From the NCBI GenBank assembly GCA_013368795.1, contig JABFXX010000408.1, forward strand, positions 1-64,000: a stretch of DNA of 64,000 nt. Direction: 5' to 3'. The notes beneath the pieces were generated by a model. It saw only the letters and a program-made list of their open reading frames with translations. It had not been told where the DNA came from and searched no databases. This DNA is from Kofleriaceae bacterium. GTDB lineage: Bacteria; Myxococcota_A; Polyangia; Haliangiales; Haliangiaceae. Below, in pieces: positions 44,127 to 53,698 of the stretch (positions are counted from its first letter, which is position 1; every line of letters begins with the position of its first letter). The translations under genes were made by a program, and so were the position numbers.

Positions 44127-44158
44127 AGCGATCGCGCGAGCGGTCGCTATTTTTTTTT
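44127..44158 (+). terminator. Intrinsic terminator overlapping the convergent gene's Lys codons
   Basis: AGCGATCGC (44127-44135) pairs with GCGGTCGCT (44140-44148), nine pairs with one G-U, around a GCGA tetraloop. A run of nine T (44150-44158) follows. This is a textbook rho-independent terminator for the 43537-44106 gene. The T run is also the complement of the final Lys codons of the convergent gene. Confidence 0.9.
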
Positions 44159-45412
44159 CTTCTGCACGGCGATCAGGCGCGCGTACGCCTCGGCCGCCAT
44201 CAGGCAGACCTGCCGCAGATCGTCGATCTGCTGCGGCACGAGCTCGCGGCCGTGGCCGTAGAGCACGTTGACGATGCGCTTGCCGATCGTCACGACGCCC
44301 GCGGTCGCATGGCGCGGCTCCGCGCAGCCGAGCACCTTGTACAGGTACGTGTTCACCGTCGACGGTGTGACCGGTCCGTGCGCGAGCCCGTTCTCGGCGA
44401 CAGTCGCGGCCTGCACGACCGACGGATGCTCGAGCGGGATGAGCAGGTGCTCGACGAACGTGCGCCCGGAGACCTCGCCGAACGCCTTCCAGCCGAACGC
44501 CATGTTGTCGCGCACCGCGAACAGGACGGCGACGTCGAAGATCAGCGCGGCGTGGCCGAGCAGCACCTCGACGATGCGATTGCGATCGGTCAACGTCGCG
44601 AGCTCGGTCAGCGCGGCCTCGGCGCTGATCGCACCGGGCCGAGCGGTGTCAGGCGCCTGGAACATCGGCGGCGGCGTCGTCGTGCGCGACGGCCGGACCA
44701 GCGATGCGGCCTCGGCAGGCGCGGCATCGTCGGCATCGAGCGTCTCGATCAGATCCTCGGCCTCGAGCTCGAGCGCCGACTCGTCGAAGCTCGTACTGCC
44801 GAACGCATCGGCCGCGACCCGGGGCGCCGCCGACTTCACCGACCGCAGCTGGGGGCGAGGTCCGGGCGCTGCGACCGGTGCGGCGGGAACGGGAGGGAGG
44901 CCCGGCAGCGGCGGCGCGGGCAGGCCCGGATCGCTGACGTGGTCGCTGCCTCGCGGCGAGTCGCCGAACTTCATGAAGCGCGCGGGTCGGGCAACGCCGT
45001 AGTAGCGCTCGATGTAGTAGTAGACCCGGACCTCGGGAGCGACGCGCGGCAGCACGCGATAGCCGGTCAGCTGGGTGAGCGCCTCGAGCGTCGCGAAGTC
45101 GTGCGGGTCCTCGATCGCGGCGATCAGCTGGCGATCCTGGACGACGAGCGGCACGCACTTGTGCTTGAACGCCTGCGTCGGCTGGAGCAGGCGGACCGCG
45201 GCGCGCTTCGCTCGCTCGAGCATCGCGCCGGTCGCGATCGGGATGCCGAGCTCGAGGCCGAGATAGACGGTGAGCGCCTCGAGATCGACGAGGCCGTGCT
45301 CCACCAGGATCGTTCCGATCCGCCCGCCATCTCTGGATTGAGCCGCGAGTGCGCCGCTGAGCTGGGCTTCGGTCAACCGACCGTCGCGCACGAGCATCTC
45401 GCCGAGCCGCAT
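44147..45412 (-). CDS. GspE-N (MshEN)-domain protein, unknown function
   Basis: A 421-residue protein. The first 150 residues match the N-terminal domain of type II secretion/pilus ATPases (RLGEMLVRDGRLTEAQLSGALAAQ, GRIGTILVEHGLVDLEALTVYL), which in MshE binds cyclic di-GMP. No ATPase follows. Instead there is a Pro/Ala linker (about 165-285) and a C-terminal alpha/beta domain (about 290-421) resembling GAF-type sensors. It ends in four Lys encoded by the terminator T tract. ATG 45412 is chosen by domain fit. Confidence 0.75.
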   Translation of the reverse strand: MRLGEMLVRDGRLTEAQLSGALAAQSRDGGRIGTILVEHGLVDLEALTVYLGLELGIPIATGAMLERAKRAAVRLLQPTQAFKHKCVPLVVQDRQLIAAIEDPHDFATLEALTQLTGYRVLPRVAPEVRVYYYIERYYGVARPARFMKFGDSPRGSDHVSDPGLPAPPLPGLPPVPAAPVAAPGPRPQLRSVKSAAPRVAADAFGSTSFDESALELEAEDLIETLDADDAAPAEAASLVRPSRTTTPPPMFQAPDTARPGAISAEAALTELATLTDRNRIVEVLLGHAALIFDVAVLFAVRDNMAFGWKAFGEVSGRTFVEHLLIPLEHPSVVQAATVAENGLAHGPVTPSTVNTYLYKVLGCAEPRHATAGVVTIGKRIVNVLYGHGRELVPQQIDDLRQVCLMAAEAYARLIAVQKKKK

Positions 45413-45491
45413 CCGCAGGCGACGGTAGCATGGGTCATTGTGCGGCCTGGAGTTTCGGGCGTCCGCCCGTTGCCGTGCTATTGCTGTTTGC

Positions 45492-46979
45492 GTGAGGACG
45501 CTCGGGCGCATCGGGTGCTGCGCTCTCCTGGCCGCTTGCGGATCGAAGGCCGACAAGCCGGCTCCGGCACCCACTCAGGAGACGACGCCAACCCAGCCCG
45601 CGCCGGCCGAGCCGGTCCAGGTCGTGACGCCTGACTTTCCCGAGGGGACGCTGTCGCTCGAGCTTCAAAGGACGGTCCCGGTCCGGCTCGAGCCCGGCGA
45701 CGCCGCCAAGCGCATCGGTACGGTCGCGATCGACACGCGCGTCGGCTGGACCCGGACCGCAACCGGCAAAGGTTGCGCGAAGCCGTGGGTCGAGATCCGA
45801 CCGCGCGGCTGGGTCTGCGGCGAGAACCTCCGGCCGAGCACGAAGCTGCCGTTCGGCCGTGAGGTACCTCTGCTCGATCGTGGGGCGGTCGTGCCCGGCA
45901 TCTACGGTCGCGTGACCGGCCAGAACGGCAACGTGACGTACACGCTTCAGAAGCCCGAGCCACCGAAGAAGGCAAAGCCGGTGAAGGGCGCGAAGAAGAA
46001 GACCGGCCCGGTCACGTCGCCGAGCCAGGTCGCCGAGACGGCCAAGCCGACCGAGGCCAAGATTGTCGAGGACAAGCCGATCCTCGGCACGCTGACCGTG
46101 CGCCAGTACGAGGAGCTGACCGTCGGCGGCAAGACCTACTGGCGGATCAGCCAGAAGGGCAACGAGTACGTCCTCAAGTCGACGGTGAACATGATGAAGC
46201 CGTCCGACTTCATGGGGACGCGCCTCGGCGATGACACCGGGTGGAAGCTGCCGGTCGCGTTCGTGTGGCCGCGCAACAGCTGGCAGCAGGCGTGGACCTA
46301 TCGCAAGCCGAACGCGATCGCGAATCGCCAGGTCGCGGCGCGCACGGCGATCCCGATCCTCGAGGTCGCCGCCGGCAAGGACGGCAAGCCGAGCGCGTAT
46401 CGCATCGACAACGAGGAGTGGATCAATGCGCTCGACGTGCGCGTGTTCCAGCCGACCGAGCCGCCGCCGCTGATGCAGCCGAACGAGCGCTGGATCGACA
46501 TCGATCTCGATCTGCAGATCCTCGTCGCGTTCGAGGGCTCGATTCCGGTCTACTCGACGATGATCTCGTCGGGCGCCAAAGACACGCCGACGACGACCGG
46601 TCTCTACCGCATGTGGCTCAAGGAGTCCGAGGCCGACATGAAGAACCTCAAGGCCGAGGATCCGTACTCGGTCGCGACGGTGCCGTGGACGCAGTTCTTC
46701 TTCCCCGACGAGGACCTCGCGCTCCACACCGCGTACTGGCACGACGGCTTCGGCAAGCCACGTAGCCACGGCTGCGTGAACCTCGCGCCGCGCGATGCGC
46801 GCTGGCTCTACTACTGGAGCGAGCCGCAGGTTCCTCCGGGCTGGACGATGGCGACGGGCGTCGTCGAGGCGCCTGGCTCGGTCGTTCGCGTCCGCTCGGT
46901 CGCCGATCCGACGCCGGAGTGGAAGGGCTACGCGAAGAAGGTCGCCGAGGCACGCCAGGCGAACCGGCCGGCGAACTAG
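45492..46979 (+). CDS. L,D-transpeptidase (YkuD) lipoprotein
   Basis: A 495-residue envelope enzyme that links peptidoglycan peptides or attaches proteins to the wall. The lipoprotein signal ends IGCCALLAAC; the mature region begins GSKADKPAPAPTQ. SH3-like N-terminal repeats (about 45-230) with a Lys-rich loop precede the YkuD domain (about 340-470). The catalytic motif is HTAYWHDGFGKPRSHGCVNL, with the nucleophile Cys in SHGC. GTG 45492 gives a good lipobox; upstream in-frame starts do not. Its stop shares CTAG (46976-46979) with the convergent gene. Confidence 0.92.
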   Translation: MRTLGRIGCCALLAACGSKADKPAPAPTQETTPTQPAPAEPVQVVTPDFPEGTLSLELQRTVPVRLEPGDAAKRIGTVAIDTRVGWTRTATGKGCAKPWVEIRPRGWVCGENLRPSTKLPFGREVPLLDRGAVVPGIYGRVTGQNGNVTYTLQKPEPPKKAKPVKGAKKKTGPVTSPSQVAETAKPTEAKIVEDKPILGTLTVRQYEELTVGGKTYWRISQKGNEYVLKSTVNMMKPSDFMGTRLGDDTGWKLPVAFVWPRNSWQQAWTYRKPNAIANRQVAARTAIPILEVAAGKDGKPSAYRIDNEEWINALDVRVFQPTEPPPLMQPNERWIDIDLDLQILVAFEGSIPVYSTMISSGAKDTPTTTGLYRMWLKESEADMKNLKAEDPYSVATVPWTQFFFPDEDLALHTAYWHDGFGKPRSHGCVNLAPRDARWLYYWSEPQVPPGWTMATGVVEAPGSVVRVRSVADPTPEWKGYAKKVAEARQANRPAN

Positions 46980-47617
46980 ACGACCTTCAGACGGACCGGC
47001 TGCTCGGCGAGGATCTTCGCCTCGGCGGCATCCATCGCACGGACGAGATCCTCGCCGAAGATGTCGGCGAGCGCCTCGCGTGCGACGCGATAGAGCGTCG
47101 GGGCATCGTCCTGGAATGCGCACGAGTAGTCGACATAGTCGTCGGCGACGAAGATCGCGCCCTCGCCGTAGGTGACGGGGAACAGGCGGCAGATCGCCGG
47201 CTTCACGCCGCGGAAGTCCCAGCCCTGCTCGAGCGCCGCGCGATGGATCGCGCAGCCGCGCTTGTCGTGCGAGAGGAACAGGCAGCCGCCATCGAGGACC
47301 GCGGTACGCACGACGGTGCCCGACGGATAGTCGGGATCCTGCTCGGGCGCGCTCTCGTCGAACCAGGGCAGATCGCGCGCCTTCTCCGAGAGGATCGGGC
47401 GGATCGACTCGGCGCGGGCGAGGATCGCGTCGCGCTCCATGAGATCGACGTCGCTGCCGTACTGGCAGCACGCGTCGAACCGAAACTTGTTGCCGTCGAG
47501 CTGCACGCAGTTGTGGGTCATGCAGTCGGCGACCACTCGCCGAGTGAACACACCGATCTCGGCGCGCGTGAACGTGGGGTGATCGAGCGGTACCGTGGCA
47601 TCGAGCTCGTAACGCAT
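46976..47617 (-). CDS. YkgJ/DUF3109-like Cys-cluster protein
   Basis: A 213-residue protein with Cys pairs typical of the YkgJ/DUF3109 group (VVADCMTHNCVQ, DACCQYGSDVDLMERD, GGCLF, GCAIHRAA, AICRLFPVTY, YSCAF). It probably binds a zinc ion or iron-sulfur cluster. The biochemical role of this family is not well established. TAGATT ends 9 nt before the ATG. It is followed on the other side by a second Cys-cluster gene, 12 bp away. Confidence 0.8.
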   Translation of the reverse strand: MRYELDATVPLDHPTFTRAEIGVFTRRVVADCMTHNCVQLDGNKFRFDACCQYGSDVDLMERDAILARAESIRPILSEKARDLPWFDESAPEQDPDYPSGTVVRTAVLDGGCLFLSHDKRGCAIHRAALEQGWDFRGVKPAICRLFPVTYGEGAIFVADDYVDYSCAFQDDAPTLYRVAREALADIFGEDLVRAMDAAEAKILAEQPVRLKVV

Positions 47618-47629
47618 CGGCGGCGGAAT

Positions 47630-48133
47630 CTAGCAGTCTGCGAGCAGCGCTGCGAGATCGATGCGCGTCCCATCGCCACCGGCATCGCGATCGACCGCGA
47701 GGGTCATGGCCGACAGCGTCGCCTGATCGATGATGCAGTCCGGGTCCGCGGCGGCCGGGCCGTGCGCGGTGAAATTGTCGGGACACGAGGTAACGACCGG
47801 AAGCGAGCGGCCATCGCGGAGCCGGACCGGTGCGCCGTGCGAGCGGCAGACGATCGGCCGGACCGCATAGATCTGACAGCGGCCGCTGGGGTCGAGAGCT
47901 GCGCAACGATCGGACGGCGCGGCGGCGACCGTGTTTCGAAGTGTGTAACGGCGCTCCTCGGTCCACCCTCTGATCTCGTTGCGGATAGCCTCGGCCTCGA
48001 CTCCCGTGATCGAGAGCCGAACGTGACAGCAATGCGAGCACCCGGTATCGCAGCGCAGCTCGGAGGCATGGCGCGCCTGGACACGCGAGAAGAACGCGTC
48101 AACCTTCGCGGCCAGCTCCGGGTAGCGAGACAC
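47630..48133 (-). CDS. YkgJ-family Cys-cluster protein
   Basis: A 167-residue protein with the YkgJ pattern CDTGCSHCC (about 34-42), GRCQIYAVRPIVCRSHG and SCPDNF. The arrangement suggests a metal or Fe-S site. GTG 48133 follows TACACT by 8 nt; the open frame continues upstream as a shadow of the LysR gene. It is 12 bp upstream of another Cys-cluster gene on the same strand and 36 bp from the divergent LysR gene, which may control the pair. Confidence 0.82.
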   Translation of the reverse strand: MSRYPELAAKVDAFFSRVQARHASELRCDTGCSHCCHVRLSITGVEAEAIRNEIRGWTEERRYTLRNTVAAAPSDRCAALDPSGRCQIYAVRPIVCRSHGAPVRLRDGRSLPVVTSCPDNFTAHGPAAADPDCIIDQATLSAMTLAVDRDAGGDGTRIDLAALLADC

Positions 48134-48169
48134 TCGGACCGAGTGTAGAACCGGAGTCCGGGGTAGGCC

Positions 48170-49075
48170 ATGGACCTCAACGACATCGTAGTCTTCACCA
48201 AGGTCGTCGAGACCAAGAGCTTTACCGGTGCGGCCGACGCCCTGGGGCTCCCAAAATCGACGGTCAGCCGCAAGCTGGCCCAGCTCGAGGAGCGCCTCGG
48301 CGTTCGCCTGGTCCAGCGAACCACCCGCAAGCTCGCGCTCACCGAGATCGGCGAGGCGTACTACGAGCGGTGCGCTCGCATCGTCGCCGACGTCGCGGCG
48401 GCCGAGCAGCTCGTCACCGACATGCAGGCGACGCCTCGCGGCCGGCTTCGCGTCACCGCGCCGGTCGACTTCTCGGCGCGCTTCCTCGGCGAGATCGTCG
48501 CCGAGTTTCTCGCGCAGCATCCCGACATCAACGTCGAGCTCGAGGCGACCAACCGCGTCGTCGACATGATCGACGAGGGCTTCGACCTCGCGCTGCGGTT
48601 CGGCCAGATGCCGGAGTCGACGCTGATCGCGCGCAAGCTGTGCAGCCTGTACCTGATCCTCGTCGCATCGCCGGCGTATCTCGCGAAGCGTGGCGCCCCG
48701 AAGTCGATCGAGGAGCTCGACGATCACGACCACGTGCTGTTCACGCCGGCGTCGCGCAATCAGACCTGGACGCTGGTGCACGACAACGGGAGCGACCATA
48801 CGTACGAGTTCGGTCGTCCCGCGCGGCTCGCCAGCAACAACTACGGCCCGGTCGTCGACGTCGCGAAGCAAGGCGGCGGCATCACGCTGATCTCGGACTT
48901 CATGGTGACCGATGACATCAAGGCCGGAAAGCTCGTCCAGGTGCTGCCCGAGTGGCACACGCGGCCGACCGACGTGCACGCGGTGTATCCGGCGCGGCAG
49001 AATATTCCGCCGCGATTGACGCTGTTCCTCGACCATCTCGCGAAGGCGCTAAACCCGCCGCCGTGGCAGCGGTGA
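48170..49075 (+). CDS. LysR-family transcriptional regulator
   Basis: A 301-residue regulator with a winged helix-turn-helix (about 1-60, FTKVVETKSFTGAADALGLPKSTVSRKLAQLE) and a periplasmic-binding-type effector domain (about 90-290). The ligand is not identifiable. It is divergent by 36 bp from the two Cys-cluster genes, the usual arrangement for a LysR target. An MscS gene lies downstream. Confidence 0.92.
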   Translation: MDLNDIVVFTKVVETKSFTGAADALGLPKSTVSRKLAQLEERLGVRLVQRTTRKLALTEIGEAYYERCARIVADVAAAEQLVTDMQATPRGRLRVTAPVDFSARFLGEIVAEFLAQHPDINVELEATNRVVDMIDEGFDLALRFGQMPESTLIARKLCSLYLILVASPAYLAKRGAPKSIEELDDHDHVLFTPASRNQTWTLVHDNGSDHTYEFGRPARLASNNYGPVVDVAKQGGGITLISDFMVTDDIKAGKLVQVLPEWHTRPTDVHAVYPARQNIPPRLTLFLDHLAKALNPPPWQR

Positions 49076-49104
49076 CGCCGAGGTCCGTGCGCTAAACCTG
49101 GCGC

Positions 49105-49911
49105 ATGGATCTCACCCTCGACGACGTACGAGCGTTCGCGGAGGCGCACTTGATCCCGCTCGGGTTCAAGCTGCTCGTCGCGCTCGTCATCTTCATCACG
49201 GGACGCCAGGTCGCGAAGCTCGTGCTCCGCACGATCGATCGCTTCATGGAGCGAGGTCGGATGGACGTGTCGCTGCGGAAGTTCCTCGGCGACGTCGTCT
49301 ACGCGATCATGCTCGTCGCCGTCATCATCGCGGCGCTCGATGCAGTCGGCGTGAAGACCACGGCCGTCATCGCGGTCCTTGGTGCCGCGGGCCTCGCGAT
49401 CGGCCTCGCACTGCAGGGCTCGTTGTCGAACTTCGCGGCGGGCGTGATGCTGATCGTGCTGCGCCCGTACAAGGTCGGGGACCTCGTCACCGTCGGCAAG
49501 TACCTCGGCCACGTCGACGCGATCCGCGTGTTCCAGACGATCCTCGTCACCGCCGATCACCGCGAGGTCACGATCCCCAACGGCCAGATCATCGCGCAGC
49601 CGATCGAGAACCTCACCGCGCTCGGCCGCAGGCGCGTCGATCTCGTCGTCAGCGTCGCGCAGGCGACCGACCTCGGCCGCGTGCGTCACCTGCTCGAGAC
49701 CGTCGTCAACGCCGACTCCCGGATCGAGCAGACCCCGCCGCCGCAGATCGACATCGCCGAGATCACAGACGCGAGCGTCAAGCTGTACCTCCGGCCCTGG
49801 ACCTCGTGCGAGGACTATACGAACGTCGCGACTGCCACGATGGAGCGAATCAAACAGACGATGGAAGCCGCCGAGCTCAAGTACTCGGTGTCGCTACAGG
49901 CGGTGGCGTGA
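49105..49911 (+). CDS. Small-conductance mechanosensitive channel, MscS family
   Basis: A 268-residue channel that opens under membrane tension to release solutes. Three N-terminal helices end in the pore-lining helix with the Gly/Ala pattern GAAGLAIGLALQGSLSNFAAG. The MscS beta domain (PYKVGDLVTVGKYLGHV) and a C-terminal alpha/beta domain follow. The length is close to E. coli MscS (286). Its stop overlaps the next ATG as TGATG. Confidence 0.94.
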   Translation: MDLTLDDVRAFAEAHLIPLGFKLLVALVIFITGRQVAKLVLRTIDRFMERGRMDVSLRKFLGDVVYAIMLVAVIIAALDAVGVKTTAVIAVLGAAGLAIGLALQGSLSNFAAGVMLIVLRPYKVGDLVTVGKYLGHVDAIRVFQTILVTADHREVTIPNGQIIAQPIENLTALGRRRVDLVVSVAQATDLGRVRHLLETVVNADSRIEQTPPPQIDIAEITDASVKLYLRPWTSCEDYTNVATATMERIKQTMEAAELKYSVSLQAVA

Positions 49912-50279
49912 TGCAGAAGTCACTCCTCGCCGCCGGCGCGATCAACGCCGCACTCGCCGTCGCCGCGGGCGCGTTCGCCGCACACGGCCTGCGCGAACGC
50001 CTCGCCACGCGCGCTCTCGAGATCTTCGAGACCGGCGCGCGCTATCACATGTATCACGCGCTCGGCATGCTCCTGTGCGCGGCGCTCGTCGCGAGCGTGC
50101 CCGGCGCGAAGACCGCCGGCTGGCTCCTGCAGGGCGGCATCGTCGTGTTCTCGGGCAGCCTCTACGCGCTCGCGCTGACCGACGTGAAGATCCTCGGCGC
50201 GATCACGCCGCTCGGCGGCCTCGCGTTCCTCGCCGGCTGGGTGTGGCTCGCGATCAGCGCGCTGCGCCTCAAGAGCTAG
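49911..50279 (+). CDS. DUF423 family membrane protein
   Basis: A 122-residue inner-membrane protein with four hydrophobic segments. The family signature is the start AAGAINAALAVAAGAFAAHGLRE and the YHMYHALGML helix. Function of DUF423 (YgdD) is unknown. It overlaps the MscS gene by one base (TGATG) and shares a CTAG stop with rtcA. Confidence 0.88.
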   Translation: MQKSLLAAGAINAALAVAAGAFAAHGLRERLATRALEIFETGARYHMYHALGMLLCAALVASVPGAKTAGWLLQGGIVVFSGSLYALALTDVKILGAITPLGGLAFLAGWVWLAISALRLKS

Positions 50280-51292
50280 CCAACGATCACGTCGGCGACC
50301 ATCCCGGTCGTCTCGACGCGGATCGGCACGTCGAGGAACTCGCGGATCGTGTCGATGTTCGTCGTCGCGTGCTGCGACAGCGGCGCGAGCGTGCGGAACT
50401 TGCCGCCGCCGGCGATCGCCATCGGCAGCAGCAGCTGATCGGCCAGGTGCTCGCCGACCGGCACGCCCGCCTCGAGGTAGTCCTCGAGATCGTCGAGGGC
50501 GTCGTCGGCGACGTCCTCGGCCGGATAGCCCTTGCGGCCGTGCGACGTCACGAGCTCGCGCGCGCCGCTCTCGAGCTCGACCTCGACCATGAACAGGTTG
50601 TGCGGACCGTCCTTCGGGAACTCGAGCAGCTCGCACGTCGGATTATCGAGGCGCTCCTGTGCCACCGCGAGCTCGCGGTCGCCGATATGCCTCGGCAGGC
50701 TCGCGCACATCGCGGTCGCCCGGCGCGCGACGATCTTGCCCGCCTGCACGAGCTCGATCGGCTTCAGCTTCGAGGGCCTCGTCTCGACGACCACGCGGCC
50801 GCCGCCATTCGGCAGGAACCCGTGCTTCTCGAGCGTCACCGTCACGTCCGCGCCCATCGCGCGCAGCGGCGGCAGGAACACGCGCTCGAGGAAGTCGAAC
50901 GGTGGACACAGCGGATTGTGCGTGCCGCCGGTGATCGTCACGCGCACCGGATGCGGCGCCGCGAGCGCGGGCACGAGCACCGTCTGAACGACGAGCGTCG
51001 TCGAGCCCGCGGTGCCGATGTCGACCGAGAACGCGGGCGCCCACGCCGTCCCCGGCGTGAACACGAGCTCGCTCGCGCCGACCTCGAGCGGAGTCGTCTG
51101 CGCGCAGCACAGCTTCGCCGCCGCCTCGACGCACGCGAGGTGCTGGCGCTGCAGGCCGGGCCGCTTGCGACCCGCGCGGATCTTGCGCATGCGCAGCTTG
51201 CGGCCGGTCACGATCGCGAGCGACAGCGACGTCCGCAGAATCTGCCCGCCGCCTTCGCCGCGCGAGCCATCGATGTCGACGGGCAACCTCAC
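50276..51292 (-). CDS. rtcA: RNA 3'-terminal phosphate cyclase
   Basis: Converts a 3'-phosphate on RNA to a 2',3'-cyclic phosphate using ATP; part of RNA end repair. A 338-residue enzyme with SRGEGGGQILRTSLSLAI near the start and the catalytic-His region GEHLADQLLLPMAIAGGG near the end. GTG 51292 follows a TAAGCT box by 7 nt, which overlaps the end of rtcB. It is the second gene of the rtcB-rtcA pair. Confidence 0.96.
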   Translation of the reverse strand: MRLPVDIDGSRGEGGGQILRTSLSLAIVTGRKLRMRKIRAGRKRPGLQRQHLACVEAAAKLCCAQTTPLEVGASELVFTPGTAWAPAFSVDIGTAGSTTLVVQTVLVPALAAPHPVRVTITGGTHNPLCPPFDFLERVFLPPLRAMGADVTVTLEKHGFLPNGGGRVVVETRPSKLKPIELVQAGKIVARRATAMCASLPRHIGDRELAVAQERLDNPTCELLEFPKDGPHNLFMVEVELESGARELVTSHGRKGYPAEDVADDALDDLEDYLEAGVPVGEHLADQLLLPMAIAGGGKFRTLAPLSQHATTNIDTIREFLDVPIRVETTGMVADVIVG

Positions 51293-51302
51293 GGGCGCGA
51301 GC

Positions 51303-52517
<1,215 letters not shown>

Positions 52518-52623
52518 GACACTGCCGTTGGCTGGCTCTACCAGCTTGCCGCAAGCAAAGCCGATCGGCTCGCGACGAGGTCGCAACTACTACGCGAATC
52601 AACCAGGCAATGCAACGCCAACC

Positions 52624-53619
52624 TCAGAACTGCACGAAATCGCCCGAGCTGCACGTACGAAGGAAGACACCGGCAGACACGGCGACATGCTCGTGCTCGG
52701 CCATGGTCACGCAGTAGAGGGTTGTTGGCTCCGAGGTCGGCCGGACCCCGACGACAAGATGATTGTAGCCGTGTCGATACTTTCTGTGGTTGTGCAGTCC
52801 GATGTAGCTCCGCACTTCCTCGCCGCAGAGCTCGCATCGATGCATCCTGCTCGCCATCTCGCGGCTCTTGGCGCGGCCACGGTCACTCGAGTTGTAGTTC
52901 GCGAGTACAGGTGCACCACGTGCGCCGTTTCCTGCGACCGACGCACGGAAGTGCTCGGGCCGCTCCTCCATGTACTTCACGATGTTCTTGCGTCCTCGCT
53001 CCGCGAAGTAAGCGTGACCCTCGGGCGTCTTCGCTTTTTCTCCGAGCGCTTCGATGCGTCGTGCCTCGAACTCCGGCGATTGCCAGTACTCATTGCGCTC
53101 GACGAGAGATCGATGGAACACCGAGTGGTCGTTGGCCCCCATGAACTCCAGGTTCTCCGGGCGGTTGTCGGCCTCGTCGAAGTTTCGGTGGTGAATGATC
53201 GTCCGCTGTCCCTCGAATCGAGGAATCGGACCGAGAAGGCCACTGCGAGCTACGATCCAGTGTGCCTTCTGCCAGCGTCCGGAGTAGTTCTGCTGAACGA
53301 GGACGTAGCCATCCTTGTCTCGCTTCGTGTACAGCGGCATGACCGAGGCAGACACGTGCAGGTCGCCAGCGGCGACATCGGTACCGTCTCGGCCAAGGAA
53401 CTGCTGCGTACTGGCACAGCCGATCGAGGCACCATTGTCCAGCTCGACGAGCACTCCTTCCGTCGCGGTCTCTGACTTTGAAACCTGACAGTACGCCGTG
53501 ACGACGCGCCCCGTTCTCGTGCAAGCGTAGACAACGGTGCGCTCACCGGTTGCGAGCGCCTCGAGCGACTCGTCCTTCCCGCTGAGGAGCGGAATCCTCG
53601 TCCCACCGACCAAACACAT
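52624..53619 (-). CDS. Free-standing degenerate intein with HNH endonuclease and C2H2 zinc finger
   Basis: A 331-residue protein that begins Met then directly the intein Cys1 block (CLVGGTRIPLLSGKDESLEAL). A later Hint block B reads IGCASTQQFLGRDG, where the usual T-x-x-H is lost (A-S-T-Q). The C-terminal block reads LYCVTMAEHEHVAVSAGVFL then RTC, in place of HN plus Cys/Ser/Thr. An HNH nuclease sits inside (IHHRNFDEADNRPENLEF, with His further on). A perfect C2H2 finger, C-x2-C-x12-H-x4-H, lies at about 255-277. So DNA binding and cleavage look intact while protein splicing looks dead. Sampled stretches are visibly less GC-rich than rtcB, suggesting transfer. The N-extein is one Met and the C-extein about nine residues. 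Confidence 0.75.
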   Translation of the reverse strand: MCLVGGTRIPLLSGKDESLEALATGERTVVYACTRTGRVVTAYCQVSKSETATEGVLVELDNGASIGCASTQQFLGRDGTDVAAGDLHVSASVMPLYTKRDKDGYVLVQQNYSGRWQKAHWIVARSGLLGPIPRFEGQRTIIHHRNFDEADNRPENLEFMGANDHSVFHRSLVERNEYWQSPEFEARRIEALGEKAKTPEGHAYFAERGRKNIVKYMEERPEHFRASVAGNGARGAPVLANYNSSDRGRAKSREMASRMHRCELCGEEVRSYIGLHNHRKYRHGYNHLVVGVRPTSEPTTLYCVTMAEHEHVAVSAGVFLRTCSSGDFVQF

Positions 53620-53698
53620 CGAAGAAGTATCGGCCCGAGGTCTGACGAATTAGAGACGGAGCGATCTCGCAGAGCTGAAGTGACGAATGGCAAGTAGC

